Of a stretch of DNA of 64,000 bases, positions 45,238-53,543 are shown one piece after another. Position numbers and translations under genes: made by a program. The stretch is from Segetibacter sp. 3557_3. Its GTDB lineage: Bacteria > Bacteroidota > Bacteroidia > Chitinophagales > Chitinophagaceae. The stretch is taken from positions 124,001 through 188,000 of the forward strand of contig NZ_SMSK01000008.1 in assembly GCF_004354985.1 (NCBI RefSeq). The letters are read 5' to 3'. Positions within the stretch are counted from its first letter, which is position 1; every line of letters begins with the position of its first letter. The notes under the pieces are model-generated. The model did not search any database. It saw nothing but the letters and a program-made list of their open reading frames with translations, and was not told the DNA's origin.

Positions 45238-47688
45238 CTAGTTACCACCGGCACGACGCCGCTCTTCTTCAGAAGCTGTTGTACGCCTTCGGGCGGCGGC
45301 AACTTTGTTGTTGCCAAAGCGGTAGGTAAAGCTGAGGTTTGCTACCCGGGTCTCACGGTACGCCCGCCAGTTTTCAATATAGTTGGTATAGGTTATTGTT
45401 GCCCTCGGAAGGTTGGTCCAAAAGATGTCTGTTATGTTTAAACGCAGTGTTCCATTTTTACCTAAGGTTTTCTGAACACCAGCCGAGACCCCATATTGTG
45501 GCCTGAAGATCATATACCCACTACGTACCCGGCTGTTGTAAGAAAGGTTGAGTTCGGTCGTCCAGCCTTTTCCAACCACAAACGTATTGTTTGCCGTAAT
45601 ATTTGCCGCAGGTGTTCCATTGTTTAGTGGGGTATTCGCGAGGTTGCCCTTAAAATTGTTGTAGAAGAGATTGGCATTTGTGAGCAAGTTCCACCACTTG
45701 CTAAACCTTACCGGTGCCGAGATGGTGAGCCCGTAATAATCAAACGACTCAAGATTAACCGGTACCTGCACCGTTACATTTGTATCGGTTAAGGGGATCA
45801 GTGGAAACACATCTTTAAAAGGCACTATTACAATATTCTGGTTGTCCCTGGTATGACTGTATCCAAGCGTGAAGTTCAGTTGTTTTAATGTATAGCTCAT
45901 TTCATATGACCAGGTGAGCTGCGGCAACAAACCAGGCTTTCCGGTACTATAGGTGCTTACATCAATCAGGAAGAGGAAAGGATTGAGTTGTGCATATCCC
46001 GGCCGGTCGATACGCCGGCTTATTGATAAGCCAAGTGTTTTGTCTAGGCTAAGCTTGTAGTTCAGGAATGCGCTTGGAAATAACTGAAAGTAGGCCGAGT
46101 CATATGCCGTGTTGCCCTTTTCCTGCAAAGTGTTGATGTTTGTTGCTTCGCCACGCAAACCCAGCTGCAGGCTGAATTTTTTATAATCTTTACTGTAGTT
46201 TATATAAGCCGCATTGTTGTTTTCATTGTATTTGAAACGGTTTGTTTTAGTGGTATCAACCTGTGAAATGGAAGTACTAATGTCGAAAAACCTGGCGTCG
46301 TTATCAGACGATACAAAACTGGTTTTAATACCTGCCTCGATTTTTGCGCCCGTTGCTAATGGATTTACATAATCGGCTTTTGCTGTTTTTATCGTTAGCC
46401 TGCCATCCTGGTCGCCTTGCAGGATGTAAGTGGGTTTCTGTGGTGTTCCATCAAGAAAGAAATACCGTGTTGTTGTTCCAGCTCTTGAGCGTGATGTAAA
46501 TACACCATAGTCTGCGTCGGCAGTAAGCTCTTTGCCGGTAGTGTCGAATGTATGCCGGAAGTTGATGTTGACCAATGTATTCCCAAATCGATTGTTGTTA
46601 AGCAGACCCGTTGTAAAAGTGTTTGCCGCTTGCTTTGTATTATCGACAACAATCGAGTTGTTGTTGTTGGTTGTTTTCGAATTGTTATAGGTGCCGCTTA
46701 CTACGAAACCCACGATGGTGTTTTTATTTGGCGAAAAATCGGCGCCCATTCGCGCAACACTCGTATGCGTAGGAATTCGCGTGAAATTGTCCTTTTCATC
46801 ACCGCCAACAAATTGCCCGTTACGGAAAAAGTTTCTTTCGAGCAGCAGGTGATTCAAGCCTTTGCGATAACTGTAATTATAACTCCCCAAAACGTTTACC
46901 TTTTTATTCCGGTAATTTAAGCTAACACCTGAGTTAGCCTTTGGGTACACGCCTTGTCCGTACCCGGCGGTCAAGGTGCCATTGGTTCCCAGCCGCTGAT
47001 CTTTTTTCAAACGAATATCGATGATCCCGGCATTGCCCGCGGCATCGTATTTCGAAGAAGGGTTTGTAATAATGTCAATTCGTTCAATGGCGTTTGAAGG
47101 CAAAACACGCAGGTAGCCTGCGAGATCCGCGCCGGTCATTGGCGTTACCTTGCCATCAACCATAACGATAACACCCGATTTACCCCGAAGACTAATATTG
47201 TCATTTTGGTCGACTGTTACGCCGGGCGATCTCTCCAAAACTTCGAGCGCTGTGCTTCCGGCATTCACGATACTGTTTTCCACATTAACCACGATGCGAT
47301 CGGTTAGCTTTTGAATAAACGGTTTTTTTGCTGTTACCGTAACCTCATCCAGGTTTTTAATATCAAGCTCATTCAGTATTACGTTAATTGAGACGGCACT
47401 TTGATTTACTTTAAAAGCTTTTGACTGATATGCCCGGTATTGAACCATCGTGGCCTTTATATAATATTCGCCAACAGCAATGTTTTCGAAACGCGCTATA
47501 CCCGACTGATCTGATATTTCGGTTTTTATTGGAAGCGAGTCCTTACCGGAAAACAGTATGATGGTCGCACCTTCAAGTGCTTTACCCGGCACATTCGAAA
47601 CAGTGATGCTAACCATGGTACCGGCCGACCCCTGTGAAAATAACGGTGCGGTAATAAACAGGCAGAAAAGGAAAAAACAGCTGCGCAT
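45238..47688 (-). CDS. Outer-membrane beta-barrel receptor (TonB-dependent-receptor-like)
   Basis: 816-residue outer-membrane protein. The signal peptide (MRSCFFLFCLFITAPLFSQG) is followed by a CarboxypepD_reg-like domain (about 25-105), a plug domain (VTVTAKKPFIQKLTDRIVVN; LRGKSGVIVMVDGKVTPMTG) and a beta-barrel of the OMP_b-brl_3 family rich in aromatic strand ends. The start at ATG 47688 gives a normal signal peptide; an upstream TTG adds six polar residues. No SusD-like partner is adjacent, so a polysaccharide locus is not indicated; metal or peptide uptake are possible. Confidence 0.92.
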   Translation of the reverse strand: MRSCFFLFCLFITAPLFSQGSAGTMVSITVSNVPGKALEGATIILFSGKDSLPIKTEISDQSGIARFENIAVGEYYIKATMVQYRAYQSKAFKVNQSAVSINVILNELDIKNLDEVTVTAKKPFIQKLTDRIVVNVENSIVNAGSTALEVLERSPGVTVDQNDNISLRGKSGVIVMVDGKVTPMTGADLAGYLRVLPSNAIERIDIITNPSSKYDAAGNAGIIDIRLKKDQRLGTNGTLTAGYGQGVYPKANSGVSLNYRNKKVNVLGSYNYSYRKGLNHLLLERNFFRNGQFVGGDEKDNFTRIPTHTSVARMGADFSPNKNTIVGFVVSGTYNNSKTTNNNNSIVVDNTKQAANTFTTGLLNNNRFGNTLVNINFRHTFDTTGKELTADADYGVFTSRSRAGTTTRYFFLDGTPQKPTYILQGDQDGRLTIKTAKADYVNPLATGAKIEAGIKTSFVSSDNDARFFDISTSISQVDTTKTNRFKYNENNNAAYINYSKDYKKFSLQLGLRGEATNINTLQEKGNTAYDSAYFQLFPSAFLNYKLSLDKTLGLSISRRIDRPGYAQLNPFLFLIDVSTYSTGKPGLLPQLTWSYEMSYTLKQLNFTLGYSHTRDNQNIVIVPFKDVFPLIPLTDTNVTVQVPVNLESFDYYGLTISAPVRFSKWWNLLTNANLFYNNFKGNLANTPLNNGTPAANITANNTFVVGKGWTTELNLSYNSRVRSGYMIFRPQYGVSAGVQKTLGKNGTLRLNITDIFWTNLPRATITYTNYIENWRAYRETRVANLSFTYRFGNNKVAAARRRTTASEEERRRAGGN

Positions 47689-47934
47689 AGGAAAGTCTTT
47701 TGTCAAATTTCCTTAGCTGCTATAGGTTAGCAGTTGCGCTTATGACCAGCTGTTGCGGGAGTTTAATGAGCGGGTAGAACCGTCGATGAGCGCAGAATAA
47801 GTTGTCGTATTTTTACATGTTTGATGGAGGGTAGGTAGGAGGGGCCATTGCCGGCGAAGCAACCATTTACAATGGCGTCAATATGGTCGGGTACCATACA
47901 GATCCCTTTACGAAAGGGCAATCTTCGCGTCTTA

Positions 47935-48262
47935 TATATCATCACTTCGACCCGTCTCATTTAACATTCAACATAAAACATCACGTCTCATATCTCATCA
48001 CTCATATCTCATCACTTCGACCCGTCTCATACAACATTCAACATTTAACATCCAACATAATTCTTCATCTCATCACTTCGACCCGTCTCATACAACCTTC
48101 AACATATAACATCCAACATAAATCTTCACGTCTCATATCTCATCACTCATATCTCATCACTTCGACCACTCATACAACATTCAACATTTAACATCCAACA
48201 TAATCCTTCATCTCATCACTCAGATCCGTCTCATCCAACATTCAACATTTAACATCCAACAT
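47935..48262. repeat. G-poor tandem array next to recX
   Basis: About five imperfect units of 57-85 bases begin near 47938, 48007, 48067, 48152 and 48209. Each unit has the phrases ATCTCATCACTTCGACC, CGTCTCATACAACATTCAAC and ATTTAACATCCAACATAA. The plus strand has almost no G. The last unit overlaps the 3' end of recX (minus strand), whose final codons and stop are read from it. The 240 bases between 47689 and 47935 show nothing recognisable. Confidence 0.85.
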
Positions 48263-48749
48263 GATCGCCTGCTTCACCGCTACCAAGCCCCTTAATCGCT
48301 TCAGCAATCAACAACGGCTCATAACCTTTTTGCAACAGGTAAGCCTGTATTTTCCGGTTTCTGCTGATAACCGGCTCATTGGTCAACTGCGCGGCTTTTG
48401 CACGCACATACTTGTGCAGTGTTGCAGTATAATCCTCCGAATCAATCGCTGCGAGTGCATGGCTGATGCAATATGCACTAACCCCTTTTTGCCGCAGCTC
48501 GTACCTGATCTTAATTTTTCCCCAGCCTTTTACCCGGAACTTACCACCAGCGAACTGGGTAGCAAAGCGTTCTTCGTTAAGATAGTTCTCCTCGATTAGT
48601 GCAGTAAGCACCTGCTCCACATCAGTCTTCCGCAGTCCGAAGGCATACAACTTATCACGTACTTCGCGGTGCGAACGCTCCTGGTAAGCACAAAAGCTTT
48701 TTGCTTTCTGCAACGCCGCTTCAGGGGTTATCGATTTGTTATTGAACAT
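48249..48749 (-). CDS. recX: Regulatory protein RecX
   Basis: 166-residue modulator of RecA filaments. The three-helix repeats of RecX are visible: SFCAYQERSHREVRDKLY, LIEENYLNEERFATQFA and GWGKIKIRYELRQKGVS, with the late YLLQKGYEPLLIAEAI repeat. The last residues (GSGEAGDHVGC) do not look like the family end and come partly from the repeat array, which supplies the GTTGGATGTTAA end. recA is 6.5 kb away rather than adjacent. Confidence 0.9.
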   Translation of the reverse strand: MFNNKSITPEAALQKAKSFCAYQERSHREVRDKLYAFGLRKTDVEQVLTALIEENYLNEERFATQFAGGKFRVKGWGKIKIRYELRQKGVSAYCISHALAAIDSEDYTATLHKYVRAKAAQLTNEPVISRNRKIQAYLLQKGYEPLLIAEAIKGLGSGEAGDHVGC

Positions 48750-48849
48750 GCTATTTGCTTACCCATTTGGTAAATACCCGTAAAAAATTGTTTTGTTGCG
48801 CTAAACTTAATTAATTTGTAGCAACCCATCCAATAGTATAAAAAACTGA

Positions 48850-49272
48850 ATGAACAAGAAAGGACTCAATATCTGTTTGGTTGATGATGATCGCATTTAC
48901 CAGTTTACCGCCCGTAAGATTATCGAAACAATTGAAGAAGTTGATGGCGTAAAGGTGTTTTCGAATGGCGAAGAAGCCATCAGCTACCTGCAACAAAACT
49001 CCTACAAAACAGAAGACCTGCCAGACGTTATTTTTCTCGACATCAATATGCCCGTTATGGACGGCTGGGGATTCCTGGAAGCCTTTAGCGACTTATACAA
49101 AAAGCTGGGTAAGCTTGTCACCGTGTTTATGGTAAGTTCGTCGGTCGACGAGTCCGACATCAGGCGTTCAAAAGAGTTCGGCATGGTTAGCCGGTACGTT
49201 AACAAACCCGTGAGCCGCGAGAAATTTGAAGACCTTTTAAAGACGATTACAGACACACACAAGCAGCAATAA
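48850..49272 (+). CDS. Single-domain response regulator (CheY-like)
   Basis: 140-residue receiver domain without an output domain. The acidic pocket is VDDDR (11-15), the phospho-acceptor is Asp64 in FLDINMPVMDGWGF, and the signalling residues are Ser in MVSSSVDESD and Lys in VNKPVSREKF. It belongs to the CheY-like group common in Chitinophagaceae. No sensor kinase is adjacent. It is divergent from recX with a gap of about 100 bases. Confidence 0.92.
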   Translation: MNKKGLNICLVDDDRIYQFTARKIIETIEEVDGVKVFSNGEEAISYLQQNSYKTEDLPDVIFLDINMPVMDGWGFLEAFSDLYKKLGKLVTVFMVSSSVDESDIRRSKEFGMVSRYVNKPVSREKFEDLLKTITDTHKQQ

Positions 49273-49321
49273 CAGGCTCAAAAACCTTCACTTTCCCCAT
49301 CCCCCGGCATTTGCACACATC

Positions 49322-49353
49322 TTTGTGCAATTAACCTTTTTACTGTAGGTTTG
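49322..49353 (+). promoter_or_regulatory. Near-consensus promoter of dnaN
   Basis: TTTG at 49322-49325, a 20-base spacer and TAGGTTTG at 49346-49353, the best full match to the Bacteroidota housekeeping promoter in the window. The ATG is 27 bases downstream. Confidence 0.75.
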
Positions 49354-49380
49354 TTTCTTTAAGACCAAACAGACACACTC

Positions 49381-50496
49381 ATGAAGTTTATTGTATCATC
49401 TTCGTCTCTTCTCAAGCATTTGCAGCAGATCAACGGGGTTATAAATGCGAACACGGTACTACCCATATTAGAGGACTTTTTCTTTGAGATCCAGGACAAA
49501 AAGTTGAACATTGTTGCAACTGACCTTGAGACTGTCATGAGGGTTCAAATGGATGTTGAAAGCAAAACCGACGGAAGAGTTTGTATACCTGCAAAAATAT
49601 TAATTGACTCGTTAAAGAACATTTCTGACCAGCCACTGACTTTTAATATAGATAAGAACTTCGCAGTTGAGATTACCAGCGACAACGGAAAGTATAAAGT
49701 GATGGGTGAAAATCCAGACAACTTTCCAAAAGAGCCCGCGGCCGATGATACCACAGCGTTTACCATGCCTTCCAGTGCACTCGTAACGGCAATCAATAAA
49801 ACCCTGTTTGCGGTAAGCAACGACGATCTTCGTCCAGCTATGACAGGTGTATTTTTCGAGCTAAATAGTGATTACATCCAGTTTGTGGCAACCGATGCGC
49901 ATCGGCTCGTAAGGTATAAACGTACCGACGTTAGCTGCCCTAAAGCCGAAAACTTTATTGTACCCAAAAAGCCGTTGAACCTCTTAAAGAATGCACTGCC
50001 CGATAACGATGATGAGCTTACGTTGTCGTACAACAGCAATCACCTGTTTGTCAGCCATGGCACCACACAACTTACCTGCCGGCTGATTGATGCACGCTTC
50101 CCGGATTATAAAGTCGTGATACCGCTGGATAACCCATACAAGCTCGTGGTTAATAAAGGCGACTTCCAAAGCGGACTCCGTAGGGTAAGCGTATTTAGTA
50201 ATAAGAGTACCAACCAGGTTGCATTAACCATTAGCGGAAGCGAACTGCAAATGGCAGCACAGGATGTTGACTTTAGCTTTGAAGGCAACGAGCGGATGAA
50301 TTGCCAGTACGACGGAGAAGACCTGCAAATTGCTTTTAATGCACGTTTCCTTATCGAAATGCTTAATGCTGCAGAAACCGAAGACGTAAAAGTTGAACTT
50401 GCAACGGCAACAAAGGCCGGGATCATCAAACCCACCGAAGCAGAAGAGAACGAAGACCTGCTCATGCTGGTGATGCCACTGATGCTCAACAACTAA
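49381..50496 (+). CDS. dnaN: DNA polymerase III beta subunit (sliding clamp)
   Basis: 371-residue ring-forming processivity clamp. The start MKFIVSSSSLLKHLQQINGV, FFEIQDKKLNIVATDLET, FFELNSDYIQFVATDAHRLVRYK and the C-terminal MLVMPLML end are standard. Three pseudo-repeated domains give normal length. Unlike the common dnaA-dnaN-recF order, it stands alone between a response regulator and a sterol-desaturase gene, as in many Bacteroidota. It has a strong promoter and its own terminator. Confidence 0.97.
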   Translation: MKFIVSSSSLLKHLQQINGVINANTVLPILEDFFFEIQDKKLNIVATDLETVMRVQMDVESKTDGRVCIPAKILIDSLKNISDQPLTFNIDKNFAVEITSDNGKYKVMGENPDNFPKEPAADDTTAFTMPSSALVTAINKTLFAVSNDDLRPAMTGVFFELNSDYIQFVATDAHRLVRYKRTDVSCPKAENFIVPKKPLNLLKNALPDNDDELTLSYNSNHLFVSHGTTQLTCRLIDARFPDYKVVIPLDNPYKLVVNKGDFQSGLRRVSVFSNKSTNQVALTISGSELQMAAQDVDFSFEGNERMNCQYDGEDLQIAFNARFLIEMLNAAETEDVKVELATATKAGIIKPTEAEENEDLLMLVMPLMLNN

Positions 50497-50526
50497 TTAC
50501 ATCATAAGTAATTTTTAATAAACTAA

Positions 50527-50552
50527 AATCCTTCCTTACGGAGGGTTTTTTT
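50527..50552 (+). terminator. Terminator after dnaN
   Basis: AATCCTTCC pairs with GGAGGGTTT (one G-U pair) over a TTAC loop, followed by a T run. Confidence 0.85.
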
Positions 50553-50586
50553 AATTTAGTGAACGCTGTCACGCGCTTGCCTGCAT

Positions 50587-51414
50587 ATGTTTGAAAACCT
50601 GATCGCATATTTCCAAACCCTGGAAAGTCGCCCGCTTGAACGCCTGCTCTTCCTGGTATTCGGCATGCTGGTATTATGGGCAATCGAAGGTGCCATTCCC
50701 CTGTTGTCGCTGCGCTATCGCCGCAACAAGTTTAACCATGCAGCCATCAATTTTTCTTTTACAACTATTCACCTTATAATTCATACAGGTTTTGCGGTAC
50801 TGATCATTCTTCTTTCCGACTGGTGTAAGGCAAATAATTTTGGGCTCATTCACTGGCTGAACGCATCCATCGGCCTGGCTATTCTTATTACCATACTAAC
50901 CCTCGACTTTTTTGGGGGGTGGCTTGTTCATTTTACAGAGCACAAGTTTGCCTGGCTATGGCGCTTTCATATCGTACACCATGCCGATAACAATGTGGAT
51001 GTAACCACAGGTCTTCGCCATCACCCCGTTGAAAGTGTTTTAAGGGGGGTGTTTTTCCTGGCAGGTGTTGTAGTCGCTGGTGCGCCCATGTACGCAGTAA
51101 TGATCTTCCAAACCGTATTGGTGCTTTTTGTACAGTTTACCCATGCCAACATCCGGTTGCCCCGCAAGGTTGATCGACTGCTCAGTTATGTGCTTGTATC
51201 GCCCAACATGCATAAGGTGCATCACCACTGGAAACAACCTTATACCGACAGTAATTATGGGGCGGTATTCTCCATCTGGGATCGCCTTCTTGGCACCTTT
51301 ATGACACTGGAACCACACCAAATCCGGTACGGCCTCGACCGTTATTACCCCAACGAAAAGGATGAAGACTTTGTGTTGTTAATGAAGAAGCCGTTTGAAA
51401 ATATTTACGATTGA
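50587..51414 (+). CDS. Sterol desaturase/fatty acid hydroxylase family protein
   Basis: 275-residue integral-membrane di-iron enzyme with about four membrane segments. Histidine boxes are visible: HFTEHK, HIVHHADN, and the late NMHKVHHHWKQP with an earlier GLRHHP. The family hydroxylates or desaturates lipids such as fatty acids, sterols or carotenoids; the substrate here is unknown. The kdsB reading frame begins 40 bases after its stop, so co-transcription with the kdsB-kdnB group is possible. Confidence 0.88.
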   Translation: MFENLIAYFQTLESRPLERLLFLVFGMLVLWAIEGAIPLLSLRYRRNKFNHAAINFSFTTIHLIIHTGFAVLIILLSDWCKANNFGLIHWLNASIGLAILITILTLDFFGGWLVHFTEHKFAWLWRFHIVHHADNNVDVTTGLRHHPVESVLRGVFFLAGVVVAGAPMYAVMIFQTVLVLFVQFTHANIRLPRKVDRLLSYVLVSPNMHKVHHHWKQPYTDSNYGAVFSIWDRLLGTFMTLEPHQIRYGLDRYYPNEKDEDFVLLMKKPFENIYD

Positions 51415-51454
51415 AAGTGGCTTTTTCTCTCATCTTTGCACAAATTCCTCTTCG

Positions 51455-52198
51455 ATGAAAAAAGTTGCGCTGATACCGGCACGTTATGCTGCCACCCGTT
51501 TTCCTGCTAAACTCATGCAAACACTTGGGAACAAATCCGTGATCAGGCACACCTATGATAACACCGTTGCTACCGGTCTTTTCGACCAGGTATTTGTTGT
51601 AACGGATAGCGATATCATCTTCGACGAAATTGTAAATAATGGCGGCGAAGCCGTAATGAGCCAAAAGGAACACCGCACCGGCAGCGACCGTATCGCGGAA
51701 GCAGTTGCCGGAATTGATGTTGACATCGTAGTGAATGTACAGGGCGATGAGCCATTTGTACAAAAAGCGCCACTCGAAAAATTACTGCAGGTCTTCGAAG
51801 GTGAAGCCGGCCAAAAGGTTCATGTTGCATCGCTCATGCAGGTACTAAAAAGGCAGTCGCTCATCAATGATCCCAACTACGTAAAAGTGGTTGTAGATAA
51901 ACAAATGAATGCGCTTTATTTTAGCCGCTCGGTGGTTCCTTATCCGCGTAATAAAGACCTGCTGATTAATTACTACGAACACATTGGTGTGTATGCTTTC
52001 CGAAAAGAAGTACTGGCCGAATTTGCAACCTGGCCGATCAGCAACCTTGAGTCGGCAGAAAATATTGAATGCCTTCGTTATCTTGAAAACGGAGTGTCTA
52101 TACGGATGATTACTACCGAATACATGGGTGTTGAAATCGACATGCCTGAAGACCTGCAAAAAGCAGAAGCCCTGCTTGCAGAACAGAAAGTACAATAG
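51455..52198 (+). CDS. kdsB: 3-deoxy-manno-octulosonate cytidylyltransferase KdsB
   Basis: Activates Kdo (or an 8-amino derivative) as the CMP-sugar for lipopolysaccharide. From ATG 51455 it has 247 residues: MKKVALIPARYAATRFPAKL with the nucleotide-binding loop, HRTGSDRIAEAV, and NVQGDEPFV (94-102). Upstream frames extend 20 residues but run through a likely -7 element near 51431. The KdnB-like gene follows in the same direction, so the real substrate may be Kdo8N. Confidence 0.94.
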   Translation: MKKVALIPARYAATRFPAKLMQTLGNKSVIRHTYDNTVATGLFDQVFVVTDSDIIFDEIVNNGGEAVMSQKEHRTGSDRIAEAVAGIDVDIVVNVQGDEPFVQKAPLEKLLQVFEGEAGQKVHVASLMQVLKRQSLINDPNYVKVVVDKQMNALYFSRSVVPYPRNKDLLINYYEHIGVYAFRKEVLAEFATWPISNLESAENIECLRYLENGVSIRMITTEYMGVEIDMPEDLQKAEALLAEQKVQ

Positions 52199-52254
52199 GA
52201 ATATGTCCGGCTAATTAAGGTTTTTTTTGGTGGCCAGCAGGAAACCCCTATTCA

Positions 52255-52294
52255 ACATCGTTGCCCGCCCGGATGAACTCCGTTCGGACGGGTG
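52255..52294 (+). repeat. REP-like dispersed repeat copy
   Basis: Begins ACATCGTTGCCCGCCCGGA and forms a GC hairpin with TTCGGACGGGTG. It lacks the ACG of the long copies and lies between kdsB and the KdnB-like gene. It shares the flank CCCCTATTCA with the copy near 41.5 kb, where that flank lies just after the repeat. Confidence 0.6.
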
Positions 52295-52466
52295 TCACTT
52301 CCTTGTACGGCAACAATACTATTCGGCGAAATTAATACGCCACCATTAGCTAACGATAGAAGAAACGAGTAAGAATTTAATGAAGGCTACAACACCGGCA
52401 GTTTCTGTTTTTTGAAGAATAGCGTGGTGCTAAATTCAATCGTTTATACACAAAACAAAATGCGTC

Positions 52467-53543
52467 ATGAGTAAGTTCCGGAACTTTAAGATGGTCGGTT
52501 ATGTGATTTACGGCAGGGGAAGTTTTGACCAGCTCGACGAAATCATTACTCCTCACCGGAAACGTGATGCACCCATGATTTTCCTGGTCGATCATTTCTT
52601 TGAAGGCAAGCCCCTTGTCGATAAGATCCCATTAAAAGGTCGCGACCGGGTGCTATTCGCCGACGTAACTTATGAACCCAAAACGAAAGTTGTTGACGCT
52701 ATGGCCCAACAACTCAAAGACGAATATGGCACGGTCAGTGGCATCATTGGTATCGGTGGGGGTTCTACATTGGACCTTGCAAAAGCGGTATCGTTGATGA
52801 TGACCAACCCGGGTTCGTCTGCCGACTACCAGGGTTGGGACCTGGTGCGATATCCTGGTGTGTACAAAGTAGGTGTACCCACCTTAAGCGGAACGGGTGC
52901 AGAGGTATCGCGCACGACGGTGCTCACAGGCCCTACGCGAAAGCTGGGTATGAACAGCGATTATACCCCTTTCGACCAGATTGTACTCGATCCGCAGCTT
53001 ACGGCAAATGCCCCGGTAAACCAACGGTTTTATACGGGCATGGACTGCTACATTCATTGCATTGAAAGTTTACAGGGAACCTATCTTAACGAGTTCAGCA
53101 AAAGCTATGGCGAGAAAGCGTTGGAGCTTTGCCGCAAAGTATTTGTAGAGAAAGAAGGCTGGGACGAAGTATGCGACAACCAGTTGATGATGGCAAGTTA
53201 TGCCGGCGGTATGAGCATTGCGTACAGCCAGGTGGGTGTTGCACATGCGGTGAGTTATGGACTCAGTTATCTACTGGGCACCAAACACGGGATTGGAAAT
53301 TGCATCGTTATGAACCACCTCGAAGATTATTACCCAGAGGCGGTGGTTGAGTTTAAATATATGGTGGCTAAAAACGGGATTACGCTGCCGGAAGGGATCT
53401 GTAGTGGCCTTAGTGATGATGATTTTAATAAAATGATCGATGTAAGTTTAGGCATGAAGCCGTTATGGGAAAATGCACTTGGAAAAAACTGGGAGCAGGT
53501 AATGACCAGGCAGAAGCTGAGGAGCCTTTATGAGAAATTATAG
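52467..53543 (+). CDS. kdnB: KdnB-like iron-containing alcohol dehydrogenase (Kdo 8-oxidase)
   Basis: 358-residue Fe-ADH-family enzyme. The nucleotide site GIGGGSTLDLAKAVSLMMTN is at about 95-114, and the metal ligands are Asp193, His197 (FYTGMDCYIHCIESL), His260 (GVAHAVSYGL) and His274 (GTKHGIGNC). The phrases YQGWDL, SGTGAEVSRT, GMNSDYTPFDQ and IAYSQVG closely match what I recall of Shewanella KdnB, which oxidises Kdo at C8 before amination by KdnA. Its position after kdsB supports this. A kdnA gene is not in the window. The stop codon is followed at once by the repeat array. Confidence 0.82.
   Translation: MSKFRNFKMVGYVIYGRGSFDQLDEIITPHRKRDAPMIFLVDHFFEGKPLVDKIPLKGRDRVLFADVTYEPKTKVVDAMAQQLKDEYGTVSGIIGIGGGSTLDLAKAVSLMMTNPGSSADYQGWDLVRYPGVYKVGVPTLSGTGAEVSRTTVLTGPTRKLGMNSDYTPFDQIVLDPQLTANAPVNQRFYTGMDCYIHCIESLQGTYLNEFSKSYGEKALELCRKVFVEKEGWDEVCDNQLMMASYAGGMSIAYSQVGVAHAVSYGLSYLLGTKHGIGNCIVMNHLEDYYPEAVVEFKYMVAKNGITLPEGICSGLSDDDFNKMIDVSLGMKPLWENALGKNWEQVMTRQKLRSLYEKL

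Noticed and set aside
47935-48262. CRISPR array at the G-poor repeat
   Set aside because: Unit lengths vary, there are no unique uniform spacers, and no cas gene is seen.
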